Of a stretch of DNA of 64,000 nt, positions 23,801-36,234 are shown piece by piece (positions within the stretch are counted from its first letter, which is position 1; the number at the start of each line of letters is the position of its first letter). Source of the stretch: Rhynchopus sp. YZ270_cl-10 (lineage: Eukaryota > Euglenozoa > Diplonemea > Diplonemida > Diplonemidae). Below the pieces are notes generated by a model. That model searched no databases and was not told the DNA's origin. It was given only the letters and a program-made list of their open reading frames with translations. Where the stretch lies: the NCBI GenBank assembly GCA_964035575.1, contig OZ037889.1, forward strand, positions 744,001 to 808,000, given 5' to 3'. The translations under genes and the position numbers were made by a program.

Positions 23801-26800
23801 AAAACGAAAAGGTCGTTTTTGGCACTTTTAAAACCGGGCTCCGCTGAGTTCACCATATTTTTGCTCGATTTATTTAGTGGAGTAACTAATTAGTAATCGT
23901 ATTCTCGGACAAAAATTCGGGACGAGGTGTTAGATAATCCCCCTGTATTTTACTAAGGGAAAATCCCTAGTAAAATACAGGCAAAAATCCAGGTAAAAAT
24001 CACTTTGTCTCGATTTTTTAGTAAAAATACAGGGTGCAACGAAACCAGAAAAAAACTTCGCCAATGGACGTTTCTGGGTTCCGAGCTTTTAACGCAAAAA
24101 AAACCTATTTTTTTTTCGCGAAATTTTTTGACTTAACACTGCTTGTGCTTAGAAAACCCGAATTTTTTACCCTTCAAAATTGCATTTGAGGAACTCACAA
24201 CGCGTCAAAACGAAAAGGTCGTTTTTGGCACTTTTAAAACCGGGCTCCGCTGAGTTCACCATATTTTTGCTCGATTTATTTAGTGGAGTAACTAATTAGT
24301 AATCGTATTCTCGGACAAAAATTCGGGACGAGGTGTTAGATAATCCCCCTGTATTTTACTAAGGGAAAATCCCTAGTAAAATACAGGCAAAAATCCAGGT
24401 AAAAATCACTTTGTCTCGATTTTTTAGTAAAAATACAGGGTGCAACGAAACCAGAAAAAAACTTCGCCAATGGACGTTTCTGGGTTCCGAGCTTTTAACG
24501 CAAAAAAAACCTATTTTTTTTTCGCGAAATTTTTTGACTTAACACTGCTTGTGCTTAGAAAACCCGAATTTTTTACCCTTCAAAATTGCATTTGAGGAAC
24601 TCACAACGCGTCAAAACGAAAAGGTCGTTTTTGGCACTTTTAAAACCGGGCTCCGCTGAGTTCACCATATTTTTGCTCGATTTATTTAGTGGAGTAACTA
24701 ATTAGTAATCGTATTCTCGGACAAAAATTCGGGACGAGGTGTTAGATAATCCCCCTGTATTTTACTAAGGGAAAATCCCTAGTAAAATACAGGCAAAAAT
24801 CCAGGTAAAAATCACTTTGTCTCGATTTTTTAGTAAAAATACAGGGTGCAACGAAACCAGAAAAAAACTTCGCCAATGGACGTTTCTGGGTTCCGAGCTT
24901 TTAACGCAAAAAAAACCTATTTTTTTTTCGCGAAATTTTTTGACTTAACACTGCTTGTGCTTAGAAAACCCGAATTTTTTACCCTTCAAAATTGCATTTG
25001 AGGAACTCACAACGCGTCAAAACGAAAAGGTCGTTTTTGGCACTTTTAAAACCGGGCTCCGCTGAGTTCACCATATTTTTGCTCGATTTATTTAGTGGAG
25101 TAACTAATTAGTAATCGTATTCTCGGACAAAAATTCGGGACGAGGTGTTAGATAATCCCCCTGTATTTTACTAAGGGAAAATCCCTAGTAAAATACAGGC
25201 AAAAATCCAGGTAAAAATCACTTTGTCTCGATTTTTTAGTAAAAATACAGGGTGCAACGAAACCAGAAAAAAACTTCGCCAATGGACGTTTCTGGGTTCC
25301 GAGCTTTTAACGCAAAAAAAACCTATTTTTTTTTCGCGAAATTTTTTGACTTAACACTGCTTGTGCTTAGAAAACCCGAATTTTTTACCCTTCAAAATTG
25401 CATTTGAGGAACTCACAACGCGTCAAAACGAAAAGGTCGTTTTTGGCACTTTTAAAACCGGGCTCCGCTGAGTTCACCATATTTTTGCTCGATTTATTTA
25501 GTGGAGTAACTAATTAGTAATCGTATTCTCGGACAAAAATTCGGGACGAGGTGTTAGATAATCCCCCTGTATTTTACTAAGGGAAAATCCCTAGTAAAAT
25601 ACAGGCAAAAATCCAGGTAAAAATCACTTTGTCTCGATTTTTTAGTAAAAATACAGGGTGCAACGAAACCAGAAAAAAACTTCGCCAATGGACGTTTCTG
25701 GGTTCCGAGCTTTTAACGCAAAAAAAACCTATTTTTTTTTCGCGAAATTTTTTGACTTAACACTGCTTGTGCTTAGAAAACCCGAATTTTTTACCCTTCA
25801 AAATTGCATTTGAGGAACTCACAACGCGTCAAAACGAAAAGGTCGTTTTTGGCACTTTTAAAACCGGGCTCCGCTGAGTTCACCATATTTTTGCTCGATT
25901 TATTTAGTGGAGTAACTAATTAGTAATCGTATTCTCGGACAAAAATTCGGGACGAGGTGTTAGATAATCCCCCTGTATTTTACTAAGGGAAAATCCCTAG
26001 TAAAATACAGGCAAAAATCCAGGTAAAAATCACTTTGTCTCGATTTTTTAGTAAAAATACAGGGTGCAACGAAACCAGAAAAAAACTTCGCCAATGGACG
26101 TTTCTGGGTTCCGAGCTTTTAACGCAAAAAAAACCTATTTTTTTTTCGCGAAATTTTTTGACTTAACACTGCTTGTGCTTAGAAAACCCGAATTTTTTAC
26201 CCTTCAAAATTGCATTTGAGGAACTCACAACGCGTCAAAACGAAAAGGTCGTTTTTGGCACTTTTAAAACCGGGCTCCGCTGAGTTCACCATATTTTTGC
26301 TCGATTTATTTAGTGGAGTAACTAATTAGTAATCGTATTCTCGGACAAAAATTCGGGACGAGGTGTTAGATAATCCCCCTGTATTTTACTAAGGGAAAAT
26401 CCCTAGTAAAATACAGGCAAAAATCCAGGTAAAAATCACTTTGTCTCGATTTTTTAGTAAAAATACAGGGTGCAACGAAACCAGAAAAAAACTTCGCCAA
26501 TGGACGTTTCTGGGTTCCGAGCTTTTAACGCAAAAAAAACCTATTTTTTTTTCGCGAAATTTTTTGACTTAACACTGCTTGTGCTTAGAAAACCCGAATT
26601 TTTTACCCTTCAAAATTGCATTTGAGGAACTCACAACGCGTCAAAACGAAAAGGTCGTTTTTGGCACTTTTAAAACCGGGCTCCGCTGAGTTCACCATAT
26701 TTTTGCTCGATTTATTTAGTGGAGTAACTAATTAGTAATCGTATTCTCGGACAAAAATTCGGGACGAGGTGTTAGATAATCCCCCTGTATTTTACTAAGG

Positions 26801-29800
26801 GAAAATCCCTAGTAAAATACAGGCAAAAATCCAGGTAAAAATCACTTTGTCTCGATTTTTTAGTAAAAATACAGGGTGCAACGAAACCAGAAAAAAACTT
26901 CGCCAATGGACGTTTCTGGGTTCCGAGCTTTTAACGCAAAAAAAACCTATTTTTTTTTCGCGAAATTTTTTGACTTAACACTGCTTGTGCTTAGAAAACC
27001 CGAATTTTTTACCCTTCAAAATTGCATTTGAGGAACTCACAACGCGTCAAAACGAAAAGGTCGTTTTTGGCACTTTTAAAACCGGGCTCCGCTGAGTTCA
27101 CCATATTTTTGCTCGATTTATTTAGTGGAGTAACTAATTAGTAATCGTATTCTCGGACAAAAATTCGGGACGAGGTGTTAGATAATCCCCCTGTATTTTA
27201 CTAAGGGAAAATCCCTAGTAAAATACAGGCAAAAATCCAGGTAAAAATCACTTTGTCTCGATTTTTTAGTAAAAATACAGGGTGCAACGAAACCAGAAAA
27301 AAACTTCGCCAATGGACGTTTCTGGGTTCCGAGCTTTTAACGCAAAAAAAACCTATTTTTTTTTCGCGAAATTTTTTGACTTAACACTGCTTGTGCTTAG
27401 AAAACCCGAATTTTTTACCCTTCAAAATTGCATTTGAGGAACTCACAACGCGTCAAAACGAAAAGGTCGTTTTTGGCACTTTTAAAACCGGGCTCCGCTG
27501 AGTTCACCATATTTTTGCTCGATTTATTTAGTGGAGTAACTAATTAGTAATCGTATTCTCGGACAAAAATTCGGGACGAGGTGTTAGATAATCCCCCTGT
27601 ATTTTACTAAGGGAAAATCCCTAGTAAAATACAGGCAAAAATCCAGGTAAAAATCACTTTGTCTCGATTTTTTAGTAAAAATACAGGGTGCAACGAAACC
27701 AGAAAAAAACTTCGCCAATGGACGTTTCTGGGTTCCGAGCTTTTAACGCAAAAAAAACCTATTTTTTTTTCGCGAAATTTTTTGACTTAACACTGCTTGT
27801 GCTTAGAAAACCCGAATTTTTTACCCTTCAAAATTGCATTTGAGGAACTCACAACGCGTCAAAACGAAAAGGTCGTTTTTGGCACTTTTAAAACCGGGCT
27901 CCGCTGAGTTCACCATATTTTTGCTCGATTTATTTAGTGGAGTAACTAATTAGTAATCGTATTCTCGGACAAAAATTCGGGACGAGGTGTTAGATAATCC
28001 CCCTGTATTTTACTAAGGGAAAATCCCTAGTAAAATACAGGCAAAAATCCAGGTAAAAATCACTTTGTCTCGATTTTTTAGTAAAAATACAGGGTGCAAC
28101 GAAACCAGAAAAAAACTTCGCCAATGGACGTTTCTGGGTTCCGAGCTTTTAACGCAAAAAAAACCTATTTTTTTTTCGCGAAATTTTTTGACTTAACACT
28201 GCTTGTGCTTAGAAAACCCGAATTTTTTACCCTTCAAAATTGCATTTGAGGAACTCACAACGCGTCAAAACGAAAAGGTCGTTTTTGGCACTTTTAAAAC
28301 CGGGCTCCGCTGAGTTCACCATATTTTTGCTCGATTTATTTAGTGGAGTAACTAATTAGTAATCGTATTCTCGGACAAAAATTCGGGACGAGGTGTTAGA
28401 TAATCCCCCTGTATTTTACTAAGGGAAAATCCCTAGTAAAATACAGGCAAAAATCCAGGTAAAAATCACTTTGTCTCGATTTTTTAGTAAAAATACAGGG
28501 TGCAACGAAACCAGAAAAAAACTTCGCCAATGGACGTTTCTGGGTTCCGAGCTTTTAACGCAAAAAAAACCTATTTTTTTTTCGCGAAATTTTTTGACTT
28601 AACACTGCTTGTGCTTAGAAAACCCGAATTTTTTACCCTTCAAAATTGCATTTGAGGAACTCACAACGCGTCAAAACGAAAAGGTCGTTTTTGGCACTTT
28701 TAAAACCGGGCTCCGCTGAGTTCACCATATTTTTGCTCGATTTATTTAGTGGAGTAACTAATTAGTAATCGTATTCTCGGACAAAAATTCGGGACGAGGT
28801 GTTAGATAATCCCCCTGTATTTTACTAAGGGAAAATCCCTAGTAAAATACAGGCAAAAATCCAGGTAAAAATCACTTTGTCTCGATTTTTTAGTAAAAAT
28901 ACAGGGTGCAACGAAACCAGAAAAAAACTTCGCCAATGGACGTTTCTGGGTTCCGAGCTTTTAACGCAAAAAAAACCTATTTTTTTTTCGCGAAATTTTT
29001 TGACTTAACACTGCTTGTGCTTAGAAAACCCGAATTTTTTACCCTTCAAAATTGCATTTGAGGAACTCACAACGCGTCAAAACGAAAAGGTCGTTTTTGG
29101 CACTTTTAAAACCGGGCTCCGCTGAGTTCACCATATTTTTGCTCGATTTATTTAGTGGAGTAACTAATTAGTAATCGTATTCTCGGACAAAAATTCGGGA
29201 CGAGGTGTTAGATAATCCCCCTGTATTTTACTAAGGGAAAATCCCTAGTAAAATACAGGCAAAAATCCAGGTAAAAATCACTTTGTCTCGATTTTTTAGT
29301 AAAAATACAGGGTGCAACGAAACCAGAAAAAAACTTCGCCAATGGACGTTTCTGGGTTCCGAGCTTTTAACGCAAAAAAAACCTATTTTTTTTTCGCGAA
29401 ATTTTTTGACTTAACACTGCTTGTGCTTAGAAAACCCGAATTTTTTACCCTTCAAAATTGCATTTGAGGAACTCACAACGCGTCAAAACGAAAAGGTCGT
29501 TTTTGGCACTTTTAAAACCGGGCTCCGCTGAGTTCACCATATTTTTGCTCGATTTATTTAGTGGAGTAACTAATTAGTAATCGTATTCTCGGACAAAAAT
29601 TCGGGACGAGGTGTTAGATAATCCCCCTGTATTTTACTAAGGGAAAATCCCTAGTAAAATACAGGCAAAAATCCAGGTAAAAATCACTTTGTCTCGATTT
29701 TTTAGTAAAAATACAGGGTGCAACGAAACCAGAAAAAAACTTCGCCAATGGACGTTTCTGGGTTCCGAGCTTTTAACGCAAAAAAAACCTATTTTTTTTT

Positions 29801-32800
29801 CGCGAAATTTTTTGACTTAACACTGCTTGTGCTTAGAAAACCCGAATTTTTTACCCTTCAAAATTGCATTTGAGGAACTCACAACGCGTCAAAACGAAAA
29901 GGTCGTTTTTGGCACTTTTAAAACCGGGCTCCGCTGAGTTCACCATATTTTTGCTCGATTTATTTAGTGGAGTAACTAATTAGTAATCGTATTCTCGGAC
30001 AAAAATTCGGGACGAGGTGTTAGATAATCCCCCTGTATTTTACTAAGGGAAAATCCCTAGTAAAATACAGGCAAAAATCCAGGTAAAAATCACTTTGTCT
30101 CGATTTTTTAGTAAAAATACAGGGTGCAACGAAACCAGAAAAAAACTTCGCCAATGGACGTTTCTGGGTTCCGAGCTTTTAACGCAAAAAAAACCTATTT
30201 TTTTTTCGCGAAATTTTTTGACTTAACACTGCTTGTGCTTAGAAAACCCGAATTTTTTACCCTTCAAAATTGCATTTGAGGAACTCACAACGCGTCAAAA
30301 CGAAAAGGTCGTTTTTGGCACTTTTAAAACCGGGCTCCGCTGAGTTCACCATATTTTTGCTCGATTTATTTAGTGGAGTAACTAATTAGTAATCGTATTC
30401 TCGGACAAAAATTCGGGACGAGGTGTTAGATAATCCCCCTGTATTTTACTAAGGGAAAATCCCTAGTAAAATACAGGCAAAAATCCAGGTAAAAATCACT
30501 TTGTCTCGATTTTTTAGTAAAAATACAGGGTGCAACGAAACCAGAAAAAAACTTCGCCAATGGACGTTTCTGGGTTCCGAGCTTTTAACGCAAAAAAAAC
30601 CTATTTTTTTTTCGCGAAATTTTTTGACTTAACACTGCTTGTGCTTAGAAAACCCGAATTTTTTACCCTTCAAAATTGCATTTGAGGAACTCACAACGCG
30701 TCAAAACGAAAAGGTCGTTTTTGGCACTTTTAAAACCGGGCTCCGCTGAGTTCACCATATTTTTGCTCGATTTATTTAGTGGAGTAACTAATTAGTAATC
30801 GTATTCTCGGACAAAAATTCGGGACGAGGTGTTAGATAATCCCCCTGTATTTTACTAAGGGAAAATCCCTAGTAAAATACAGGCAAAAATCCAGGTAAAA
30901 ATCACTTTGTCTCGATTTTTTAGTAAAAATACAGGGTGCAACGAAACCAGAAAAAAACTTCGCCAATGGACGTTTCTGGGTTCCGAGCTTTTAACGCAAA
31001 AAAAACCTATTTTTTTTTCGCGAAATTTTTTGACTTAACACTGCTTGTGCTTAGAAAACCCGAATTTTTTACCCTTCAAAATTGCATTTGAGGAACTCAC
31101 AACGCGTCAAAACGAAAAGGTCGTTTTTGGCACTTTTAAAACCGGGCTCCGCTGAGTTCACCATATTTTTGCTCGATTTATTTAGTGGAGTAACTAATTA
31201 GTAATCGTATTCTCGGACAAAAATTCGGGACGAGGTGTTAGATAATCCCCCTGTATTTTACTAAGGGAAAATCCCTAGTAAAATACAGGCAAAAATCCAG
31301 GTAAAAATCACTTTGTCTCGATTTTTTAGTAAAAATACAGGGTGCAACGAAACCAGAAAAAAACTTCGCCAATGGACGTTTCTGGGTTCCGAGCTTTTAA
31401 CGCAAAAAAAACCTATTTTTTTTTCGCGAAATTTTTTGACTTAACACTGCTTGTGCTTAGAAAACCCGAATTTTTTACCCTTCAAAATTGCATTTGAGGA
31501 ACTCACAACGCGTCAAAACGAAAAGGTCGTTTTTGGCACTTTTAAAACCGGGCTCCGCTGAGTTCACCATATTTTTGCTCGATTTATTTAGTGGAGTAAC
31601 TAATTAGTAATCGTATTCTCGGACAAAAATTCGGGACGAGGTGTTAGATAATCCCCCTGTATTTTACTAAGGGAAAATCCCTAGTAAAATACAGGCAAAA
31701 ATCCAGGTAAAAATCACTTTGTCTCGATTTTTTAGTAAAAATACAGGGTGCAACGAAACCAGAAAAAAACTTCGCCAATGGACGTTTCTGGGTTCCGAGC
31801 TTTTAACGCAAAAAAAACCTATTTTTTTTTCGCGAAATTTTTTGACTTAACACTGCTTGTGCTTAGAAAACCCGAATTTTTTACCCTTCAAAATTGCATT
31901 TGAGGAACTCACAACGCGTCAAAACGAAAAGGTCGTTTTTGGCACTTTTAAAACCGGGCTCCGCTGAGTTCACCATATTTTTGCTCGATTTATTTAGTGG
32001 AGTAACTAATTAGTAATCGTATTCTCGGACAAAAATTCGGGACGAGGTGTTAGATAATCCCCCTGTATTTTACTAAGGGAAAATCCCTAGTAAAATACAG
32101 GCAAAAATCCAGGTAAAAATCACTTTGTCTCGATTTTTTAGTAAAAATACAGGGTGCAACGAAACCAGAAAAAAACTTCGCCAATGGACGTTTCTGGGTT
32201 CCGAGCTTTTAACGCAAAAAAAACCTATTTTTTTTTCGCGAAATTTTTTGACTTAACACTGCTTGTGCTTAGAAAACCCGAATTTTTTACCCTTCAAAAT
32301 TGCATTTGAGGAACTCACAACGCGTCAAAACGAAAAGGTCGTTTTTGGCACTTTTAAAACCGGGCTCCGCTGAGTTCACCATATTTTTGCTCGATTTATT
32401 TAGTGGAGTAACTAATTAGTAATCGTATTCTCGGACAAAAATTCGGGACGAGGTGTTAGATAATCCCCCTGTATTTTACTAAGGGAAAATCCCTAGTAAA
32501 ATACAGGCAAAAATCCAGGTAAAAATCACTTTGTCTCGATTTTTTAGTAAAAATACAGGGTGCAACGAAACCAGAAAAAAACTTCGCCAATGGACGTTTC
32601 TGGGTTCCGAGCTTTTAACGCAAAAAAAACCTATTTTTTTTTCGCGAAATTTTTTGACTTAACACTGCTTGTGCTTAGAAAACCCGAATTTTTTACCCTT
32701 CAAAATTGCATTTGAGGAACTCACAACGCGTCAAAACGAAAAGGTCGTTTTTGGCACTTTTAAAACCGGGCTCCGCTGAGTTCACCATATTTTTGCTCGA

Positions 32801-33676
32801 TTTATTTAGTGGAGTAACTAATTAGTAATCGTATTCTCGGACAAAAATTCGGGACGAGGTGTTAGATAATCCCCCTGTATTTTACTAAGGGAAAATCCCT
32901 AGTAAAATACAGGCAAAAATCCAGGTAAAAATCACTTTGTCTCGATTTTTTAGTAAAAATACAGGGTGCAACGAAACCAGAAAAAAACTTCGCCAATGGA
33001 CGTTTCTGGGTTCCGAGCTTTTAACGCAAAAAAAACCTATTTTTTTTTCGCGAAATTTTTTGACTTAACACTGCTTGTGCTTAGAAAACCCGAATTTTTT
33101 ACCCTTCAAAATTGCATTTGAGGAACTCACAACGCGTCAAAACGAAAAGGTCGTTTTTGGCACTTTTAAAACCGGGCTCCGCTGAGTTCACCATATTTTT
33201 GCTCGATTTATTTAGTGGAGTAACTAATTAGTAATCGTATTCTCGGACAAAAATTCGGGACGAGGTGTTAGATAATCCCCCTGTATTTTACTAAGGGAAA
33301 ATCCCTAGTAAAATACAGGCAAAAATCCAGGTAAAAATCACTTTGTCTCGATTTTTTAGTAAAAATACAGGGTGCAACGAAACCAGAAAAAAACTTCGCC
33401 AATGGACGTTTCTGGGTTCCGAGCTTTTAACGCAAAAAAAACCTATTTTTTTTTCGCGAAATTTTTTGACTTAACACTGCTTGTGCTTAGAAAACCCGAA
33501 TTTTTTACCCTTCAAAATTGCATTTGAGGAACTCACAACGCGTCAAAACGAAAAGGTCGTTTTTGGCACTTTTAAAACCGGGCTCCGCTGAGTTCACCAT
33601 ATTTTTGCTCGATTTATTTAGTGGAGTAACTAATTAGTAATCGTATTCTCGGACAAAAATTCGGGACGAGGTGTTA
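20861..33676. repeat. 406-bp satellite, block 2, about 31.5 copies
   Basis: Same unit, phase and sequence as block 1, resuming at the T-run just before TTCGCGAAATTTTTTGAC. The last unit stops part-way, after GACGAGGTGTTA, and passes straight into unique DNA. There is no gene in this 12.8-kb stretch. Together the blocks hold about 44 to 45 copies. Confidence 0.97.
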
Positions 33677-33796
33677 AAAAAAGCTACGGTGACCTATTGA
33701 TCACCTTTTGCATTTTGAGATCAAACCTAAACAATTTTTTTTTTTGTGTCTACAAATTGCCTACCAGTAGAAAAATGAAATGATTTAAAAAGAACA

Positions 33797-34339
33797 TCAT
33801 TTGTTTTCTCTTCTCTCTTTTTTTATTGTTTGCTGACTCTCAAGATGTTTTGCCTCAGCGAGCGATGCTATTGCCTCAAATACCACTTTGATTTCAACTT
33901 TTATTCTTGAGGCCCGTGCAGTGATTTCTTTGCATTGTTCTTCTAAATGCTGTTCACGCCTTGTGAGAAATGCTATCGCCTCTTCAGGAGTGTGCTTGAC
34001 ATACAACCCAAGACCAATATCTACAAGGATTGAACGGGTGTCAGCTATCTCAGCGGTAGCGTAAAAATGATGTCCCAAATCCACCTTTGTCAGCAAAGGC
34101 TCGCCTTCCGCCTTCGTCAGCAGGTTTTTCTCCACAAAATTCTTCAACTTCGTGCCTTCCGCCATGTCTTCATACAACTTATCTCTGAGTCGCACCACCG
34201 CTTCAAGTCTTGGGTGAAGAGACTCCTCAATGAGCCGTTCGTACTTTGCAACCTTCGCATCCAACCCTAATGCAAACAGTGCTGGGTCATGCTCCAGAGT
34301 GCGTGCCTCAGGCGCTTCATCTGCAAGATTTACCGACAT
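33797..34339 (-). CDS. UXT-type alpha-class prefoldin subunit
   Basis: The product has 180 residues, close to the usual size of UXT/ART-27 (about 157 in human). Two long helices (residues about 25-60 and 135-170) flank a beta-hairpin core reading KVDLGHHFYATAEIADT and ILVDIGLGLYVKHTPEEA, which matches the UXT core (VDLG, IYVALGYGFFLELT, EAL). UXT belongs to the prefoldin-like R2TP-associated complex that helps assemble large nuclear and signalling complexes. I chose the ATG at 34339 because it follows CCCTTACACAA, a motif also found directly before the start of the membrane protein at 39549; upstream codons in frame are low-complexity. The gene is intronless and lies 120 bp from the end of the satellite array. 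Confidence 0.88.
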   Translation of the reverse strand: MSVNLADEAPEARTLEHDPALFALGLDAKVAKYERLIEESLHPRLEAVVRLRDKLYEDMAEGTKLKNFVEKNLLTKAEGEPLLTKVDLGHHFYATAEIADTRSILVDIGLGLYVKHTPEEAIAFLTRREQHLEEQCKEITARASRIKVEIKVVFEAIASLAEAKHLESQQTIKKERRENK

Positions 34340-34350
34340 TTGTGTAAGGG
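34340..34350 (-). promoter_or_regulatory. CCCTTACACAA start-adjacent motif (UXT)
   Basis: Read on the minus strand, CCCTTACACAA directly precedes the ATG. The same string precedes the ATG at 39549, and TTTACACAAAAGGG lies 20 nt before the ATG at 41751. An initiator or very short leader is the likely role; this is inference. Confidence 0.45.
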
Positions 34351-34752
34351 TATTTTTTAGAAATATACACCTTTGGTTTGTGGGGGTGTGATGGTGTAGT
34401 GGTGGTGGTGAGGGAGGGAGGAAGGAAGGATGGGTGGAGTTATTTTTGAAGGGAGAGAGAGGGGGAAAAAAAATTCGTTTGAAATGAATGTGCACGCTGG
34501 CTGCGTTTGTGGGTTATCTGAAAAGAGCTGGAAGACGCTGTGGGACGTCGTGAGATCCTGTGATATTGTAACAAATATCCGTCTTTTCAGATGACCCAAT
34601 TTGGGTGCACATTTTTTTTTTTCTCCGGTCGTTATCGTGTGGGGAGGAATGTGAGCAAGGGTTGTGCTCGGACAGGTTTTCAAAAGAAAAAAAAGAAAAA
34701 GAAAAAAATGTGACTGAAATACCGTTGCCTCACGACAGCATGCCCAGAATAA

Positions 34753-34826
34753 AGTCCAAGCAGGAATTGAACCCGAGACCGAGCGCATGAAGGATCTGGG
34801 TCCCATACACTCATCTTTCCCGACCT
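34753..34826 (-). tRNA. tRNA-like relic, not a confident tRNA
   Basis: On the minus strand a 74-nt segment has a good B-box-like T-loop (GGTTCAATTCC, 34763-34773) and ends that can pair at six of seven positions if G-T pairs are allowed. A regular D-arm and a seven-base anticodon loop do not form, so I regard it as a degenerate tRNA or tRNA-derived short repeat. Confidence 0.25.
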
Positions 34827-34840
34827 CAAAAAAATTTTTT

Positions 34841-34873
34841 GAGGATGATCCTAAGTCTCTGCTTAGTTACCTC
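34841..34873 (-). repeat. Stem-loop family copy
   Basis: GAGGATGATCCTAAG and CTTAGTTACCTC form the imperfect arms. It has the same orientation as all other copies and lies upstream of UXT. Confidence 0.55.
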
Positions 34874-35163
34874 ACGGCAGTCACCAACAAAAAAACTTGA
34901 AAGATGTGTCTCTCGTGTGCACACATTTCTTTTAATATAGAGAAGTTGAAAGTGCAAACGCCTTACCGTACATTGGCGGACGGCAAATTTAAGAAAACAT
35001 CTCAAATAAAAAACACACCCACACGCTCCTCGTTAGTCTGGGATAAGAGACCCAGGCTCTGATAGCGGGGGGGGGTTCACATTTTGCTTATTTTTTGTTT
35101 TTTTGAAAACTTGGTTGTTTTAGTGTAGACACTCGAAGATGAAGTCCACTATTTTTTTGTAGT

Positions 35164-35243
35164 ATCGACAATCACCCTGTCCGAGGACGGGTTCTGTACA
35201 ACAAAATCGGGGTTCTGTACAACAAAATCGCCCGAAGGCTAAA
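35164..35243. repeat. Dispersed CGACAATCACC/CCCGAAGGCTA element
   Basis: It starts TCGACAATCACC, continues through GGTTCTGTAC and ends TCGCCCGAAGGCTA. Related copies are at 35410-35464 and 35978-36032, with fragments near 35645, 51335 and 53210. The copy at 35978 has an internal hairpin CCTGC-TAGT-GCAGG. Function is unknown. Confidence 0.55.
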
Positions 35244-36234
35244 TGAATTTCAAAGGTATAGATGCAGATCATCCACAACTCAAAGAAATTCCTTTCAAGA
35301 CAAACACATGGCTGCTGCTTTTTTCTGTTTTTTAATTTTGAAAAATTGTTGAAATAATGTAGTTGCCACAGCAAGCTTCACTGCTCCACTGTATTTTTTG
35401 TTTTTGCTCTCGACAATCACCCCCTACCATAGGTTCTGTCTTCCATTGTCACCCGAGGGGTTAGACGTGTCGACAGCACACTCAGCCCTAAAGAGGGAGA
35501 CATTAGGGATCTGGCCTATCACCATATCCGAAGACGGGGTTGTGTACATAAAAGAATTTCAACGCATGCATTCAATGATAGCATACGTATAGGGATCAAC
35601 AAAAAATGTTCCCATTTTGCTTCCACAAAAAAAAAAAAATATATATCGCCCAAAAGGCTAAACGAACTTCAAAGGTGTACAGATCGTCCACAACCCAATT
35701 TCTTTTTTTTTGAAAGGCTAGAATTTTGCTTCAGTAAACCTCCAATCACCCCCCCGGGCAGAGGAGGGTATGAGATAATTAAGAACTCCACCGACACCCC
35801 TTCGAGACTAAACACATCCCCTTTTTTCATTTTTTTCAAAAAGGATATCACTCTTCACACCATAATGTCATTCTAAATACAGTACTCCCAAAATATGTTT
35901 GGAGTCCAAAAAAAAAGGCAGTCAAATTACCCCAAAATCTCCAAAGACATTTCTTATTCGGCGCCACCTTGTTGTTGTGTCGACAATCACCTGCTAGTGC
36001 AGGATCTGTACTCAATGTCGCCCGAAGGCTATTGTACCGCCACCTTTTTTTTTTGTTTTGGAGTATTGTAAAAAAAGCTATCTCTCCTTCTTCCTTTCCC
36101 CGCTCCCCCCCCCTTGAGAGATTCCTCCCCCAACCCCACCTCCCATGGCATGAATTAGCCACAAGGGTTTTACTGTGTTCACCTTCTCCCCCCAGGAATC
36201 TCTCCTCCTTCTCCTCCTCCTCCCCTCTGCTCCA

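Larger units (their letters stand above)
34355..36234. other. Intergenic region rich in short dispersed repeats
   Basis: No gene is supported over this 1.9 kb. It holds a tRNA-like segment, one stem-loop family copy (34841-34873), a GTGCAAACGCC element (34943-34983), and three copies of a CGACAATCACC...CCCGAAGGCTA element (35164-35243, 35410-35464, 35978-36032). One of these has an internal direct repeat of GGGTTCTGTACAACAAAATC. Confidence 0.6.

Noticed and set aside
10308-33676. CRISPR-like array
   Set aside because: The 406-bp units are contiguous copies with no variable spacers, and the genome is eukaryotic.
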